Under the pieces are notes generated by a model. That model made no database searches and was not told the origin of the DNA. It worked only from the letters and a program-made list of their open reading frames with translations. Positions 42,009-49,466 of a DNA stretch of 49,466 bases are shown one piece after another. The stretch lies in contig JBDRLC010000046.1 of assembly GCA_043813305.1 (NCBI GenBank), forward strand, positions 1 through 49,466, read 5' to 3'. Within the stretch, counting starts at the first letter, position 1, and each line of letters starts with the position of its first letter. This DNA is from JAHIZC01 sp043813305 (GTDB lineage Bacteria; Omnitrophota; Gorgyraeia; Gygaellales; Profunditerraquicolaceae). Both the position numbers and the translations under genes were made by a program.

Positions 42009-43247
42009 ATGAAAGCAAAACCAAAGATTCGTATAGTTGACGTTACTAACCGAGATGGTGTTCAGACTTCCCGTATTTGCCTTTCCAAGCTACAAAAGAC
42101 AATAATTAATATATACCTGAATGATATGGGTATATTTCAGTCGGAATTCGGTTTTCCGGTTACACGCCATGAGACAAGCTATCTTAATGCTAATCTAGAG
42201 TTGGCGAAGAATGGCGTGATTGCTCCTTTGAGGCTGGAGGGATGGGTCAGGGCTACTAAAGGAGATGTGCAGACCGCTTTTAAATTAGCTCCGGGTTTAA
42301 AACATCTGAATTTATCCATCTCTACCTCTGATCAGATGATCGTAAATAAATTTAAAGGTAAACTAAACCATAAGTCAGTAATAAAAGAGATGACGCAAGC
42401 GGTCCAGGGCGCGTTTAAATCCGGGGCAAAGTCTATCGGAGTAAATGCCGAGGATGCCTCGCGTACCAGGATGGATTATTTGATTGAATTTACCAGAGCA
42501 GCGAAAAAGGCAGGTGCGCATAGGCTGAGGTATTGTGATACTTTAGGTTTTGATACGCCTTTTACTATTTATGAAAGAGTAAGACAATTAACCAGGGCGG
42601 TTAAGATTCCGATAGAGATCCACTGTCATAATGATTTAGGTTTAGTAGTGGCTAATTCTTTAGCTGGCGCCAAGGCTGCCTGTGATGCTGGATGCGACGC
42701 CTATATTAATACCTGTATAAACGGTATGGGTGAGAGGGCAGGCAATGCAGATTTAGTTTCAGTGATTTTAGCTATTAAATATGGGAGCGGTATGGGTAAT
42801 TATTCGCTCGATGAGCGGGTCAATTTACGCAAGGCCTGGAAGATCTGTAAGTATGCCTCCTATGCTTTCGGTGTACCGATTCCAATCAATCAGCCGGGAA
42901 TCGGAGCAAATGCCTTTGCGCATGAATCGGGAATACACGCCGACGGTGCTTTAAAAGATAGAAGAAATTATGAGCTTTATGATTATGAGGAATTAGGCAG
43001 GGGGGAGCCGGAAGTGATTGATACCGGCCGTAAGATTACCGCCGGAGAGTATTCCGGAATAAAAGGCTTCAGGAATGTTTACGAAAAATTAGAGATCCGT
43101 TTTCATGATGACCTCGAGGCTGCCAAGATCTTAGAGTTAGTCAGATACGGTAACGTCCATAATCAGAAGCCGTTGGTAGATGATGAATTAAAATTTATTG
43201 CCAAGTATCCGGATATGGCGCAGAAGATATTTTTCATGACACCGTAG
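42009..43247 (+). CDS. Homocitrate/2-isopropylmalate synthase family enzyme
   Basis: 412 residues, HMGL-like TIM barrel. VDVTNRDGVQTSR (10-22) holds the metal-binding aspartate, RYCDTLGFDTPF the fourth strand, IHCHNDLGLVVAN the HxH metal pair, and INGMGERAGNADL the glycine-rich signature. These enzymes add acetyl-CoA to a 2-keto acid. Similarity is closest to NifV/AksA-like homocitrate synthases by eye, but the C-terminal part shows no obvious regulatory domain, and substrate (2-oxoglutarate, pyruvate or 2-oxoisovalerate) cannot be read from the sequence. A repeat array separates it from purA. Confidence 0.85.
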   Translation: MKAKPKIRIVDVTNRDGVQTSRICLSKLQKTIINIYLNDMGIFQSEFGFPVTRHETSYLNANLELAKNGVIAPLRLEGWVRATKGDVQTAFKLAPGLKHLNLSISTSDQMIVNKFKGKLNHKSVIKEMTQAVQGAFKSGAKSIGVNAEDASRTRMDYLIEFTRAAKKAGAHRLRYCDTLGFDTPFTIYERVRQLTRAVKIPIEIHCHNDLGLVVANSLAGAKAACDAGCDAYINTCINGMGERAGNADLVSVILAIKYGSGMGNYSLDERVNLRKAWKICKYASYAFGVPIPINQPGIGANAFAHESGIHADGALKDRRNYELYDYEELGRGEPEVIDTGRKITAGEYSGIKGFRNVYEKLEIRFHDDLEAAKILELVRYGNVHNQKPLVDDELKFIAKYPDMAQKIFFMTP

Positions 43248-43325
43248 TTAGGTTCTAGGTGTTAGGTTTTAGGTGTTAGCACAAACCTAGAACCTAGAAC
43301 CTAGAACCTAGAACCTAGAACCTAA
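43246..43325. repeat. Facing heptamer arrays between the synthase gene and purA
   Basis: Five units close to TTCTAGG (43246-43280) face six units of AACCTAG (43284-43325), separated by three bases. The right array is almost perfect. The two arrays are inverted relative to each other and can form a long imperfect hairpin of about 33 bp. The array begins inside the upstream stop codon. Confidence 0.92.
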
Positions 43326-43333
43326 TTGTAATA

Positions 43334-44602
43334 ATGAATGTCATAATAGTAGGCACGCAGTGGGGAGATGAAGGTAAGGGTAAGATAATCGATATCCTTT
43401 CTGGTAAAGTGGATTATATCGTCCGTTACCAGGGAGGCAGCAACGCCGGCCATACCGTTGTAACCGGGACTAAGGAATATATATTCCATCTGATCCCTTC
43501 GGGGATTCTACACCAAGGAAAGATCTGCTGTATTGGTAACGGCGTTGTAGTTGATCCTGCTGTGCTGTTACGCGAGGTAGAAGAGTTGTCATCTAAAGGG
43601 ATTAATATCGGTAAGCGCTTAAGGATTTCTTCGCTTGCCCATGTGATATTACCGTATCATAAGATCCTTGATAAGCTGCGTGAGAAAAAAAGAACCAATA
43701 AAATAGGGACTACCGGCCGGGGTATCGGCCCCTGTTATGCAGATAAGATCATCCGTTGCGGCATCAGGATGGTTGATCTTTTAAACCCTTCTATATTTCG
43801 TGATAAATTAAAGGATAACCTGAGGGAGAAGAATGAAATATTCAAAAAAGTTTATAATCACCCCGGATATGATTTTAAGAGCATTTATAAAGAATACCTG
43901 AATTATGGAAGATTATTTTCAAAATATATCTGTAATACATCTATTTTGCTAAATCAGGCGATTAAGCATAAGAAAGATATTCTTCTTGAAGGAGCGCAGG
44001 GGACCTTTCTTGACATTGATTTCGGGACCTATCCTTTTGTCACTTCTTCTTCGGCTTTTAGCGGTGGTGCCTGTATCGGAAGCGGTATTCCTCCTACTAA
44101 AATAAATAAAGTTATCGGAGTGGCTAAGGCTTATACCACTAGGGTAGGCGAGGGGCCTTTTCCTACAGAGTTTTCTTCAGCTTTTGGTAAATTTATGCGT
44201 AATAAAGGTAATGAATTCGGAGCTACTACCGGGAGGCCGCGCAGGTGCGGATGGCTTGACTGTGTGATGGTAAAAGAGGCTGTGATTTTAAACGGTATCT
44301 CGGAACTTGCGATAATGAAAATGGACATTTTAGAAGGGTTAAAGACTATCAAGTTCTGCACCGCTTATAAATACAAAGGAAAAGTATTTAAAGAATTTCC
44401 TCATGACCTTGAGGTATTGGAAGGGGTAAAGCCTGTATATAAAGAAGTTTCCGGCTGGAATAAAACTATAGGAAACTCAAAGCGTTACAGAAATTTACAC
44501 CCTAATGCAAAGGCCTATCTGAATAGGCTGGAGGATATACTTTGTTCTAAAATCACCATGGTATCAGTTGGATCTGCCCGGGAAGAGACTATTTTAAGAT
44601 AA
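43334..44602 (+). CDS. purA: Adenylosuccinate synthetase
   Basis: 422 residues, usual length. It joins IMP and aspartate using GTP, the first step from IMP to AMP. GTQWGDEGKGKI (7-18) is the GTP/catalytic motif, GSNAGHTVV the IMP site, TTGRGIGPCYADK and EGAQGTFLDIDFGTYPFVTSS further signatures, and GATTGRPRRCGWLD the closing motif. ATG follows the heptamer array by eight bases, with no clear Shine-Dalgarno (AATTGTAATA upstream). Confidence 0.97.
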   Translation: MNVIIVGTQWGDEGKGKIIDILSGKVDYIVRYQGGSNAGHTVVTGTKEYIFHLIPSGILHQGKICCIGNGVVVDPAVLLREVEELSSKGINIGKRLRISSLAHVILPYHKILDKLREKKRTNKIGTTGRGIGPCYADKIIRCGIRMVDLLNPSIFRDKLKDNLREKNEIFKKVYNHPGYDFKSIYKEYLNYGRLFSKYICNTSILLNQAIKHKKDILLEGAQGTFLDIDFGTYPFVTSSSAFSGGACIGSGIPPTKINKVIGVAKAYTTRVGEGPFPTEFSSAFGKFMRNKGNEFGATTGRPRRCGWLDCVMVKEAVILNGISELAIMKMDILEGLKTIKFCTAYKYKGKVFKEFPHDLEVLEGVKPVYKEVSGWNKTIGNSKRYRNLHPNAKAYLNRLEDILCSKITMVSVGSAREETILR

Positions 44603-44608
44603 AGATTT

Positions 44609-44638
44609 GACTATAAAACAACTGGCTATAAAACAACT
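44609..44638 (+). repeat. 15-bp tandem duplication after purA
   Basis: GACTATAAAACAACT (44609-44623) is followed by GGCTATAAAACAACT (44624-44638), one mismatch. The second copy runs into the -35 box of the next promoter. Confidence 0.88.
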
Positions 44639-44666
44639 TGACTAAATTCCCGGTTTATGTTATATT
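44638..44666 (+). promoter_or_regulatory. Strong sigma70-type promoter before the OmpA-like gene
   Basis: -35 TTGACT (44638-44643), 17-bp spacer, -10 TATATT (44661-44666). Expected start near 44673, giving a leader of about 38 bases with AGAGGAGGT before the ATG at 44711. Confidence 0.75.
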
Positions 44667-44710
44667 TATACACCCACCAAAAGAAAATCCTAAAAGAGGA
44701 GGTATAATTT

Positions 44711-45334
44711 ATGAGAAGTAGAGTGATTAAGGTTGTTTTAGTAGTATTATTTGGTTTTTCCGCTGCGGGATGCACCTTTATATTCCAAAAGGGCAAGCGT
44801 TCCGACGCAATGAAGATCAAGGAGCTATCACAGCAGTTATCAGAATTAGAGCGCACCAAGAGACAGCTTCAGCTTTCTCTGGCAGATGAAATAGAGAATA
44901 AGCAAGTAAGCCTGGATATGATGGAGAAGGGCTTGGTGGTTACTGTGGTTGGCGACTTACTCTTTGATTCCGGTAAAGCAAAGATAAGGAGTGAAGGATA
45001 TTCGATCCTAGGCAAGGTCGCAGATGTTTTAAAAGAAGAGGTACCGAATAACCGGGTAGGCATAGAAGGCCACACTGATAATCAACCGATTCAACATTCC
45101 CCCTGGAAGACTAACTGGAGATTGTCTACTGAGCGCGCCTTAAGCGTCTTAGACCATATGGTAAAGCAGGAAGGAATTTTACCGGCCAGGCTTTCAGCAA
45201 TCGGTTACGGAGAATACCAGCCAGTTTCTTATAATGATACAAAGGAAGGACGGCAGATCAACCGAAGGGTTGAGATCGTAATTCTGCCTGAACTTACAAA
45301 ATCCAGCACCTTAGGCGAAGAGGTGATTAAGTAA
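44711..45334 (+). CDS. OmpA/MotB-domain lipoprotein
   Basis: 207 residues. Lipoprotein signal with lipobox SAAGC (Cys21), a coiled coil (about 33-72), then an OmpA-like peptidoglycan-binding domain (about 80-195). VGDLLFDSGKAKI, IEGHTDNQPI, NWRLSTERALSVL and RRVEIVI are its signatures. It should tie the outer or inner membrane to peptidoglycan, with a spacer coil. The resemblance to the MotB C-terminal part is close, but no flagellar gene is nearby. It has a strong promoter and ribosome binding site and is followed after three bases by a second small lipoprotein. Confidence 0.9.
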   Translation: MRSRVIKVVLVVLFGFSAAGCTFIFQKGKRSDAMKIKELSQQLSELERTKRQLQLSLADEIENKQVSLDMMEKGLVVTVVGDLLFDSGKAKIRSEGYSILGKVADVLKEEVPNNRVGIEGHTDNQPIQHSPWKTNWRLSTERALSVLDHMVKQEGILPARLSAIGYGEYQPVSYNDTKEGRQINRRVEIVILPELTKSSTLGEEVIK

Positions 45335-45337
45335 GAG

Positions 45338-45709
45338 ATGGAAGAAAGCCTGAAGAATAGAATGATTTTAATTCTAGTGATATTGTCTAGCATACTTTCT
45401 ATTGGCATGATCAGCTCCTGTAATAATGCTTATCGTCAAAGAGCCGCCCGCGAAAAAGAGATGGCTGTGCGTATAGATTTGGAAGAGAAGATGAATAAGT
45501 TTTTACAGGAAACAAACATGCTCAATGTTAATCTGAAGAGACTAGAGAAGGAACTAGAAGTTGAGCAGCTCGCCCGTAAGCAAGCAGAGGCTACTCTTTC
45601 AAAATCGCAGGGCGTAAATACGATCCTTCAGAATGAGATCAAAAAGGAAATTAAATTAAAAGAAACCCTGGAAGAAGATCTCAAAGACGCACTAGTAACC
45701 GAGAGATAA
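45338..45709 (+). CDS. Small coiled-coil protein, probable lipoprotein
   Basis: 123 residues. Hydrophobic N-terminus (8-27) ending in MISSC, so Cys28 is a likely lipid site although the lipobox is not ideal. The rest (about 35-120) is a charged coiled coil. No family recognised; it resembles Lpp-like spacers in layout. It shares the operon of the OmpA-like lipoprotein, and an intrinsic terminator follows at 45751-45780, so the two probably form a complete two-gene unit. Confidence 0.75.
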   Translation: MEESLKNRMILILVILSSILSIGMISSCNNAYRQRAAREKEMAVRIDLEEKMNKFLQETNMLNVNLKRLEKELEVEQLARKQAEATLSKSQGVNTILQNEIKKEIKLKETLEEDLKDALVTER

Positions 45710-45726
45710 GATGATATAAAGGGGAG

Positions 45727-45747
45727 GTAAAACTACTTAAGTTTTAC
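45727..45747 (+). repeat. Small hairpin before the terminator
   Basis: GTAAAACT (45727-45734) pairs exactly with AGTTTTAC (45740-45747) over a 5-base loop. It may be an accessory 3'-end structure. Confidence 0.6.
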
Positions 45748-45750
45748 TTG

Positions 45751-45780
45751 AAAAAGGGGATGGCGATCCCCTTTTTTATT
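45751..45780 (+). terminator. Intrinsic terminator of the lipoprotein operon
   Basis: AAAAAGGGGAT (45751-45761) pairs perfectly with ATCCCCTTTTT (45766-45776) over a GGCG loop, ending in a T-run. Because of the A-run on the left, it could also act on the opposite strand. Confidence 0.9.
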
Positions 45781-45783
45781 GAA

Positions 45784-45789
45784 TAATAT
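45784..45789 (+). promoter_or_regulatory. Candidate -10 element directly before uppS
   Basis: TAATAT lies seven bases before the uppS ATG at 45797, right after the terminator. No good -35 is visible at the expected distance, where the terminator stem sits. If used, transcription would begin at the ATG. Confidence 0.35.
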
Positions 45790-45796
45790 TATAGAG

Positions 45797-46528
45797 ATGA
45801 TTAATAAGAATGATATTCCCAAACATATAGCGATCATTATGGATGGCAACGGACGCTGGGCAAGGGCGAGGCACTTACCCCGGACTGCCGGCCATCGCGA
45901 GGGTATTGAAAGGGTCAGGGATATAGTTAAGTCTTGTTTAGAGTTAGGAGTGAAGGTAGTGACATTTTTCGCATTTTCCACGGAGAACTGGAATAGGCCT
46001 AGGAGTGAGATTAACGTACTGATGCGTTTTTTAGGCAGATACATAGATCAAGAGATTGAAAAACTGAATAATAATAATATAAAATTTAAGACCATCGGAA
46101 GAAAGGATCCACTGCCAAAGCTGGTCCTTAAAAAACTTAACGACGCAGAGAAGAAGACAGGGGATAATACTGCGATGACCATGGTCTTGGCTTTAAACTA
46201 CGGAGCCAGGCAGGAGATAGTAGATGCAGCTAAGCAGTTCACTGCCGCTGTAGTAGAAAAAAAAACAGATATTGAAGATTTGGATGTGGAAGGATTCAAG
46301 CGTTATCTTTATACACGGCAGCTGCCCGATCCGGATCTCTTGATCCGTACGAGTGGTGAGATGCGTATAAGCAATTTTCTACTCTGGCAGCTTTCTTATG
46401 CGGAGCTTTATTTTTCTAAAAAATATTGGCCGGACTTTAAGCGTGCGGACCTAATACAAGCTATCCGGGAGTACCAGATGAGAGAAAGGAGGTTTGGTAA
46501 GATAAATGTTCTTAAGAAGAGTAATTAG
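45797..46528 (+). CDS. uppS: Undecaprenyl diphosphate synthase (cis-prenyltransferase)
   Basis: 243 residues from ATG 45797; a TTG at 45779 is part of the terminator T-run and has no ribosome binding site. The start is set by the family pattern IPKHIAIIMDGNGRWA, with catalytic Asp16. GHREGIERVR, FFAFSTENWNRP, NYGARQEI and LLIRTSGEMRISNFLLWQ are signatures. It makes the C55 lipid carrier for peptidoglycan and surface sugars. No strong Shine-Dalgarno precedes it. It overlaps cdsA by 23 bases. Confidence 0.96.
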   Translation: MINKNDIPKHIAIIMDGNGRWARARHLPRTAGHREGIERVRDIVKSCLELGVKVVTFFAFSTENWNRPRSEINVLMRFLGRYIDQEIEKLNNNNIKFKTIGRKDPLPKLVLKKLNDAEKKTGDNTAMTMVLALNYGARQEIVDAAKQFTAAVVEKKTDIEDLDVEGFKRYLYTRQLPDPDLLIRTSGEMRISNFLLWQLSYAELYFSKKYWPDFKRADLIQAIREYQMRERRFGKINVLKKSN

Positions 46529-47318
46529 CGCGAGCATCTTGATTTTAATCATTACTGCAAGCTTATTGATCGATCTTCGTTTTAATTCCTACCTGACTTC
46601 TCTGGTGATTACCCTATTTATAATTCTAGGGCTTTATGAGTTTTTTACTATGCTTGAGAATAAGGGGATAAAAGTCTATAAGTATTTTGGTATCGCTATG
46701 GGTACAGCGATACCGCTTTCGATATTAACTCGTTTTGAAACTACAAAGAACTGGGAGTTACTTTTTGTTACGCTGGCTTTATTATTTTTATTCCTGATGC
46801 AGTTTAGAAGAAGGCAGAACAGCGGTGTGGTGATCGATATTGCTACGACATTATTCGGCATATTCTATGTTTCCTGGCTCTTCAGTTTTCTAATCAAGAT
46901 CAGGTATCTATCCGGAGGCATAGGCCTGCTGACGGCTATATTGTTAATCACCAAATTAGGTGATATCGGAGCTTATCTTGTTGGTTCACGTTTCGGTAAG
47001 AGGCCGCTGATGCCCCGGGTAAGCCCTAAGAAATCTGTGGAAGGGGCCTGGGGAGGTTTATGTTTTAGCGTATTAGGGGCTTTGATTAGCAGTGCGTTTA
47101 TTGAATTCAGTTATTTACATCTTATTTCCTTGGGTGTTTTTCTAGGAATCCTAGGGCAGTTGGGAGATCTATCCGAGTCCCTGATGAAGCGCGACTGTCA
47201 GGTAAAGGACTCAGGCGGCATATTCCCGGGCATCGGAGGGGTGTTGGATTCAATCGATAGTTTACTCTTTACTGCGCCTGCCTTTTACTTCTATATGAGC
47301 GCGATCCTCAAACAATAG
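46506..47318 (+). CDS. cdsA: Phosphatidate cytidylyltransferase (CDP-diglyceride synthase)
   Basis: 270 residues with about seven or eight membrane segments. It makes CDP-diacylglycerol, the branch point of phospholipid synthesis. The C-terminal signature runs from SPKKSVEGAWGG to LGQLGDLSESLMKRDCQVKD and ends with GIGGVLDSIDSL. It starts inside uppS and is 18 bases before dxr, the classical order. Confidence 0.95.
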   Translation: MFLRRVISASILILIITASLLIDLRFNSYLTSLVITLFIILGLYEFFTMLENKGIKVYKYFGIAMGTAIPLSILTRFETTKNWELLFVTLALLFLFLMQFRRRQNSGVVIDIATTLFGIFYVSWLFSFLIKIRYLSGGIGLLTAILLITKLGDIGAYLVGSRFGKRPLMPRVSPKKSVEGAWGGLCFSVLGALISSAFIEFSYLHLISLGVFLGILGQLGDLSESLMKRDCQVKDSGGIFPGIGGVLDSIDSLLFTAPAFYFYMSAILKQ

Positions 47319-47336
47319 AAGAAGCTGATAGATATT

Positions 47337-48503
47337 ATGAAAAACATAGCGATATTAGGTTCGACCGGCTCGATCGGGGAGAATACGCTGGCAGTAATCA
47401 GGAATCATCCTGATAAATTTAAAATTATTGCTTTGAGTACAAACTCTAAGATAGATATCTTAGAGCGTCAGATTAAAGAGTTTGATCCTTTATTTGTCTG
47501 CGTGAGGAACCGGCAGGCAGCGGAAAGATTAAAAGTAAGATTAAGGCCTTCAATTAAATTATTTGAAGGCGAGAAAGGTTTGCACTCTCTGGTTAAGCAA
47601 AAAAGAGTGGAATTAGTGCTTTTGGCGATCAGCGGGTCAGCGGCTTTATCACCTTTATTAAAAGCCATAGAAGCCAAAAAGAGAATTGCCTTAGCTAATA
47701 AGGAAGCATTGGTTATGGCTGGTCCGATAATCATGGCCAAAGCGCGAGAGAAGAAAGTGAAAATTCTTCCTATAGATAGTGAGTTGTCGGCTATCTGGCA
47801 GTGTTTGACGGGTAAGGATCAGAGCAGGTTAAAAAACATATATCTTACGGCATCGGGAGGGCCTTTCAGGCAGGCCTCTGCGAAAGATTTAAGGAACATC
47901 ACTGTGGCTCGTGTGATTAAACATCCTAGATGGAAGATGGGCAGGAAGATCAGCGTTGACTCTGCAACGCTGATGAATAAAGGGCTGGAATTGCTGGAGA
48001 CGATGTTTTTATTCGGCATACCTTGTAATAAAATAAAGATTCTTATTCATCCTGAAGCGATAGTGCATTCTATGGTGGAGTTTGTTGACGGAGTGGTGAT
48101 TGCGCAGCTATCTGCTACAGATATGCGAATTCCTATTCAATACGCTCTTTCCTATCCTAGGAGACTAGAGAATAAACTACCCGGTATAGATTTCTATAAA
48201 TTAAAGGAGTTAAATTTTCAAAAGCCCGACTTCAGAAAATTTCCCTGTTTGGAATTAGCCTATCGCGCAGCGAAGAAACTGGGAACAGCTCCTTGTGTAT
48301 TAAATGCCGCTAATGAAGTGGTGGTTGAGGAATTCTTGCAGAATAAGTTGGATTTTATTTCTATACCAAAAGTGATTAAGAAAGTACTGGATAAACACCG
48401 CAATAATAGTAATCCTAATTTAAGCGATATCCGCAAGGCTTACTCCTGGGCCAGAGCGGAGGCTTACAGAGTGATTGGTAATCTTAAAAATAGAAAGAGG
48501 TAA
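47337..48503 (+). CDS. dxr: 1-deoxy-D-xylulose 5-phosphate reductoisomerase
   Basis: 388 residues. It makes MEP, the first committed step of the non-mevalonate isoprenoid path, which also feeds UppS. NADPH site LGSTGSIGENTL (7-18), NKEALVMAG, metal site DSELSAIWQCL, ASGGPFR, HPRWKMGRKISVDSATLMNK and EAIVHSMVEF are all present. Confidence 0.97.
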   Translation: MKNIAILGSTGSIGENTLAVIRNHPDKFKIIALSTNSKIDILERQIKEFDPLFVCVRNRQAAERLKVRLRPSIKLFEGEKGLHSLVKQKRVELVLLAISGSAALSPLLKAIEAKKRIALANKEALVMAGPIIMAKAREKKVKILPIDSELSAIWQCLTGKDQSRLKNIYLTASGGPFRQASAKDLRNITVARVIKHPRWKMGRKISVDSATLMNKGLELLETMFLFGIPCNKIKILIHPEAIVHSMVEFVDGVVIAQLSATDMRIPIQYALSYPRRLENKLPGIDFYKLKELNFQKPDFRKFPCLELAYRAAKKLGTAPCVLNAANEVVVEEFLQNKLDFISIPKVIKKVLDKHRNNSNPNLSDIRKAYSWARAEAYRVIGNLKNRKR

Positions 48504-48509
48504 CCGAAG

Positions 48510-49466
48510 ATGTCTTTATTGATTTTTTTATTGGTTTTAGGTATTTTGATCATCGTACATGAATTCGGGCATTTTATCGCTGCTAAGAAAGTCGGAGTAA
48601 AGGTGGAAAAGTTCTCTTTAGGTTTTGGCCCGCGACTATTAAAAAAGAAAGTAAATCATACCGAATATACGATCAACGCCATACCCCTGGGGGGATATGT
48701 CAAGCTTGCCGGAGATAACTTAGAAGAATATAAGGGTAAGTCTGATGAGTACTTCTCGAAATCTCCGGGTAAGCGTTTTCAGATTGTCTTCTTTGGCCCA
48801 ATGCTTAACTACGTTATGGGCTTTTTGGTGTTGTGGTCGATATTTTTTATAGGCTACCCTACCTTTACTACGAAGATTGGAGGCCTATTAGAGGATTACG
48901 GGGCTAAAGCGGCGGGCTTGCAGATAGAGGATAGGATCTTAGCCGTAGACGGCCAGGAGGTGTATTACTGGGAGGATTTACAGGAGATAATCCTGAATAA
49001 GAAGAGCGAATCAGTCAAGCTTTCCATCTTACGGGATAATCAAGAGTTTTCACTCGACGTTGTAATCAAAGAGAAAGAACTGGAGGATCCCTTAGGTACC
49101 AAGCTTAGCGTAGGATTGCTGGGGATTGAGCCATTTGATGAATTCGTTTCGATCAGGTACGGTTTCTTTAAGTCTTTTCTCCTGGCAGTAAATAAGACCT
49201 GGGCTTTCACGGAAATAACCTACCGTGGTTTATGGCGAATGATTACAGGTAAATTGTCATTTCAGGACTCCGTAGCCGGGCCCTTACGTATCTTTAAGAT
49301 CACCTCTGATGCAGCAAGCATGGGGATAATCGCGCTGATGCATTTAATCGCGATTTTAAACATAAGCTTGGCAATCTTCAATCTATTGCCTATACCGGTA
49401 TTAGACGGCGGGCATATTTTATTCTTAGCTATTGAGAGATTAAGAGGCAAGGCTTTAGGTATCAAG
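48510..49466 (+). CDS. rseP: RseP-type site-2 intramembrane metalloprotease (3' end outside window)
   Basis: 319 codons are visible and the frame is still open at the window end. Zinc motif HEFGH is at residues 17-21 in the first membrane segment. FGPMLNYV, one PDZ domain (about 115-195), and LLPIPVLDGGHILF with the third zinc ligand follow. Only the last few dozen residues should be missing. RseP cuts membrane-bound anti-sigma factors and clears signal-peptide remnants. ATG is six bases after the dxr stop and closes the uppS-cdsA-dxr-rseP cluster. Confidence 0.95.
   Translation, partial: MSLLIFLLVLGILIIVHEFGHFIAAKKVGVKVEKFSLGFGPRLLKKKVNHTEYTINAIPLGGYVKLAGDNLEEYKGKSDEYFSKSPGKRFQIVFFGPMLNYVMGFLVLWSIFFIGYPTFTTKIGGLLEDYGAKAAGLQIEDRILAVDGQEVYYWEDLQEIILNKKSESVKLSILRDNQEFSLDVVIKEKELEDPLGTKLSVGLLGIEPFDEFVSIRYGFFKSFLLAVNKTWAFTEITYRGLWRMITGKLSFQDSVAGPLRIFKITSDAASMGIIALMHLIAILNISLAIFNLLPIPVLDGGHILFLAIERLRGKALGIK

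Noticed and set aside
43246..43325. CRISPR array
   Set aside because: The unit is 7 bp without spacers, so it is a tandem repeat and not CRISPR.
45779..45796. TTG start of uppS
   Set aside because: It lies in the terminator T-run; the family N-terminus fits ATG 45797.

Overview
The window looks like a chromosomal segment from an uncultivated Gram-negative bacterium. It is dense with short operon-like gene runs, and almost every gene is on the + strand. A full KDO/heptose/LPS-export gene set (waaA, lpxK, hldA, kdsB, kdsA, kdsD, kdsC, lptC/A, lptB) shows a diderm cell with lipopolysaccharide. The mix of that set with spoVG, a Ski2-like helicase, many GT9 heptosyltransferases and secreted proteins beginning with a conserved Tyr-Tyr-Pro-Ser-Pro-Tyr motif suggests Candidatus Omnitrophota or a close relative. 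This assignment is an inference from gene content, not from a phylogenetic marker comparison.

Layout. Positions 1-4889 hold the 3' part of a giant secreted fibronectin type III repeat protein. It converges, with a 1-base gap, on a Ski2-like helicase (4891-6771, minus strand). A compact divergent promoter region (6772-6867) separates the helicase from a small run: a DUF3786-like protein, a lipoprotein thermonuclease and aroC. Next come spoVG, aroK, dprA, topA and xerC, interrupted by two intergenic islands of palindromes (9046-9139 and 9456-9518). From 14065 the cell-envelope block begins: waaA, a STAS-PilZ protein, yjbQ, lpxK, an acyltransferase-ELM1 fusion, a GT4-GT9 fusion, a GT4, a deacetylase-like protein, a GT9, a double GT9, a coiled-coil protein, a deoxyhypusine-synthase-like protein, hldA, kdsBADC, an LptC-LptA fusion and lptB. 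Together these make and activate KDO and heptose, build the lipid A/inner core, and export LPS.

Positions 34063-44602 carry housekeeping genes: a trigger factor without the PPIase domain, clpP, a class V aminotransferase, an S74-type secreted fibre protein, serA, a degenerate phosphoesterase/thioredoxin-like protein, a homocitrate-synthase-family enzyme and purA. The last part has an OmpA-like lipoprotein, a coiled-coil lipoprotein, a clear intrinsic terminator, and the classical uppS-cdsA-dxr-rseP cluster, with rseP cut by the window end.

The most interesting non-textbook signals are three. (i) A 27-codon mini-ORF at 19587-19670 is locked between two genes by TGATG and GTGA junctions. It is spanned by a perfect 13-bp inverted repeat that would bury the next gene's ribosome binding site and start codon. 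(ii) A family of heptamer tandem repeats (TTCTAGG/CCTAGAA type) occurs as arrays around clpP and as facing arrays before purA. One copy has become the in-frame linker that joins two heptosyltransferase domains into one protein. (iii) Several fusions and degenerate enzymes occur in the envelope pathway. No stretch longer than about 300 bases lacks a gene. No tRNA, rRNA, CRISPR array or transposase gene was seen.
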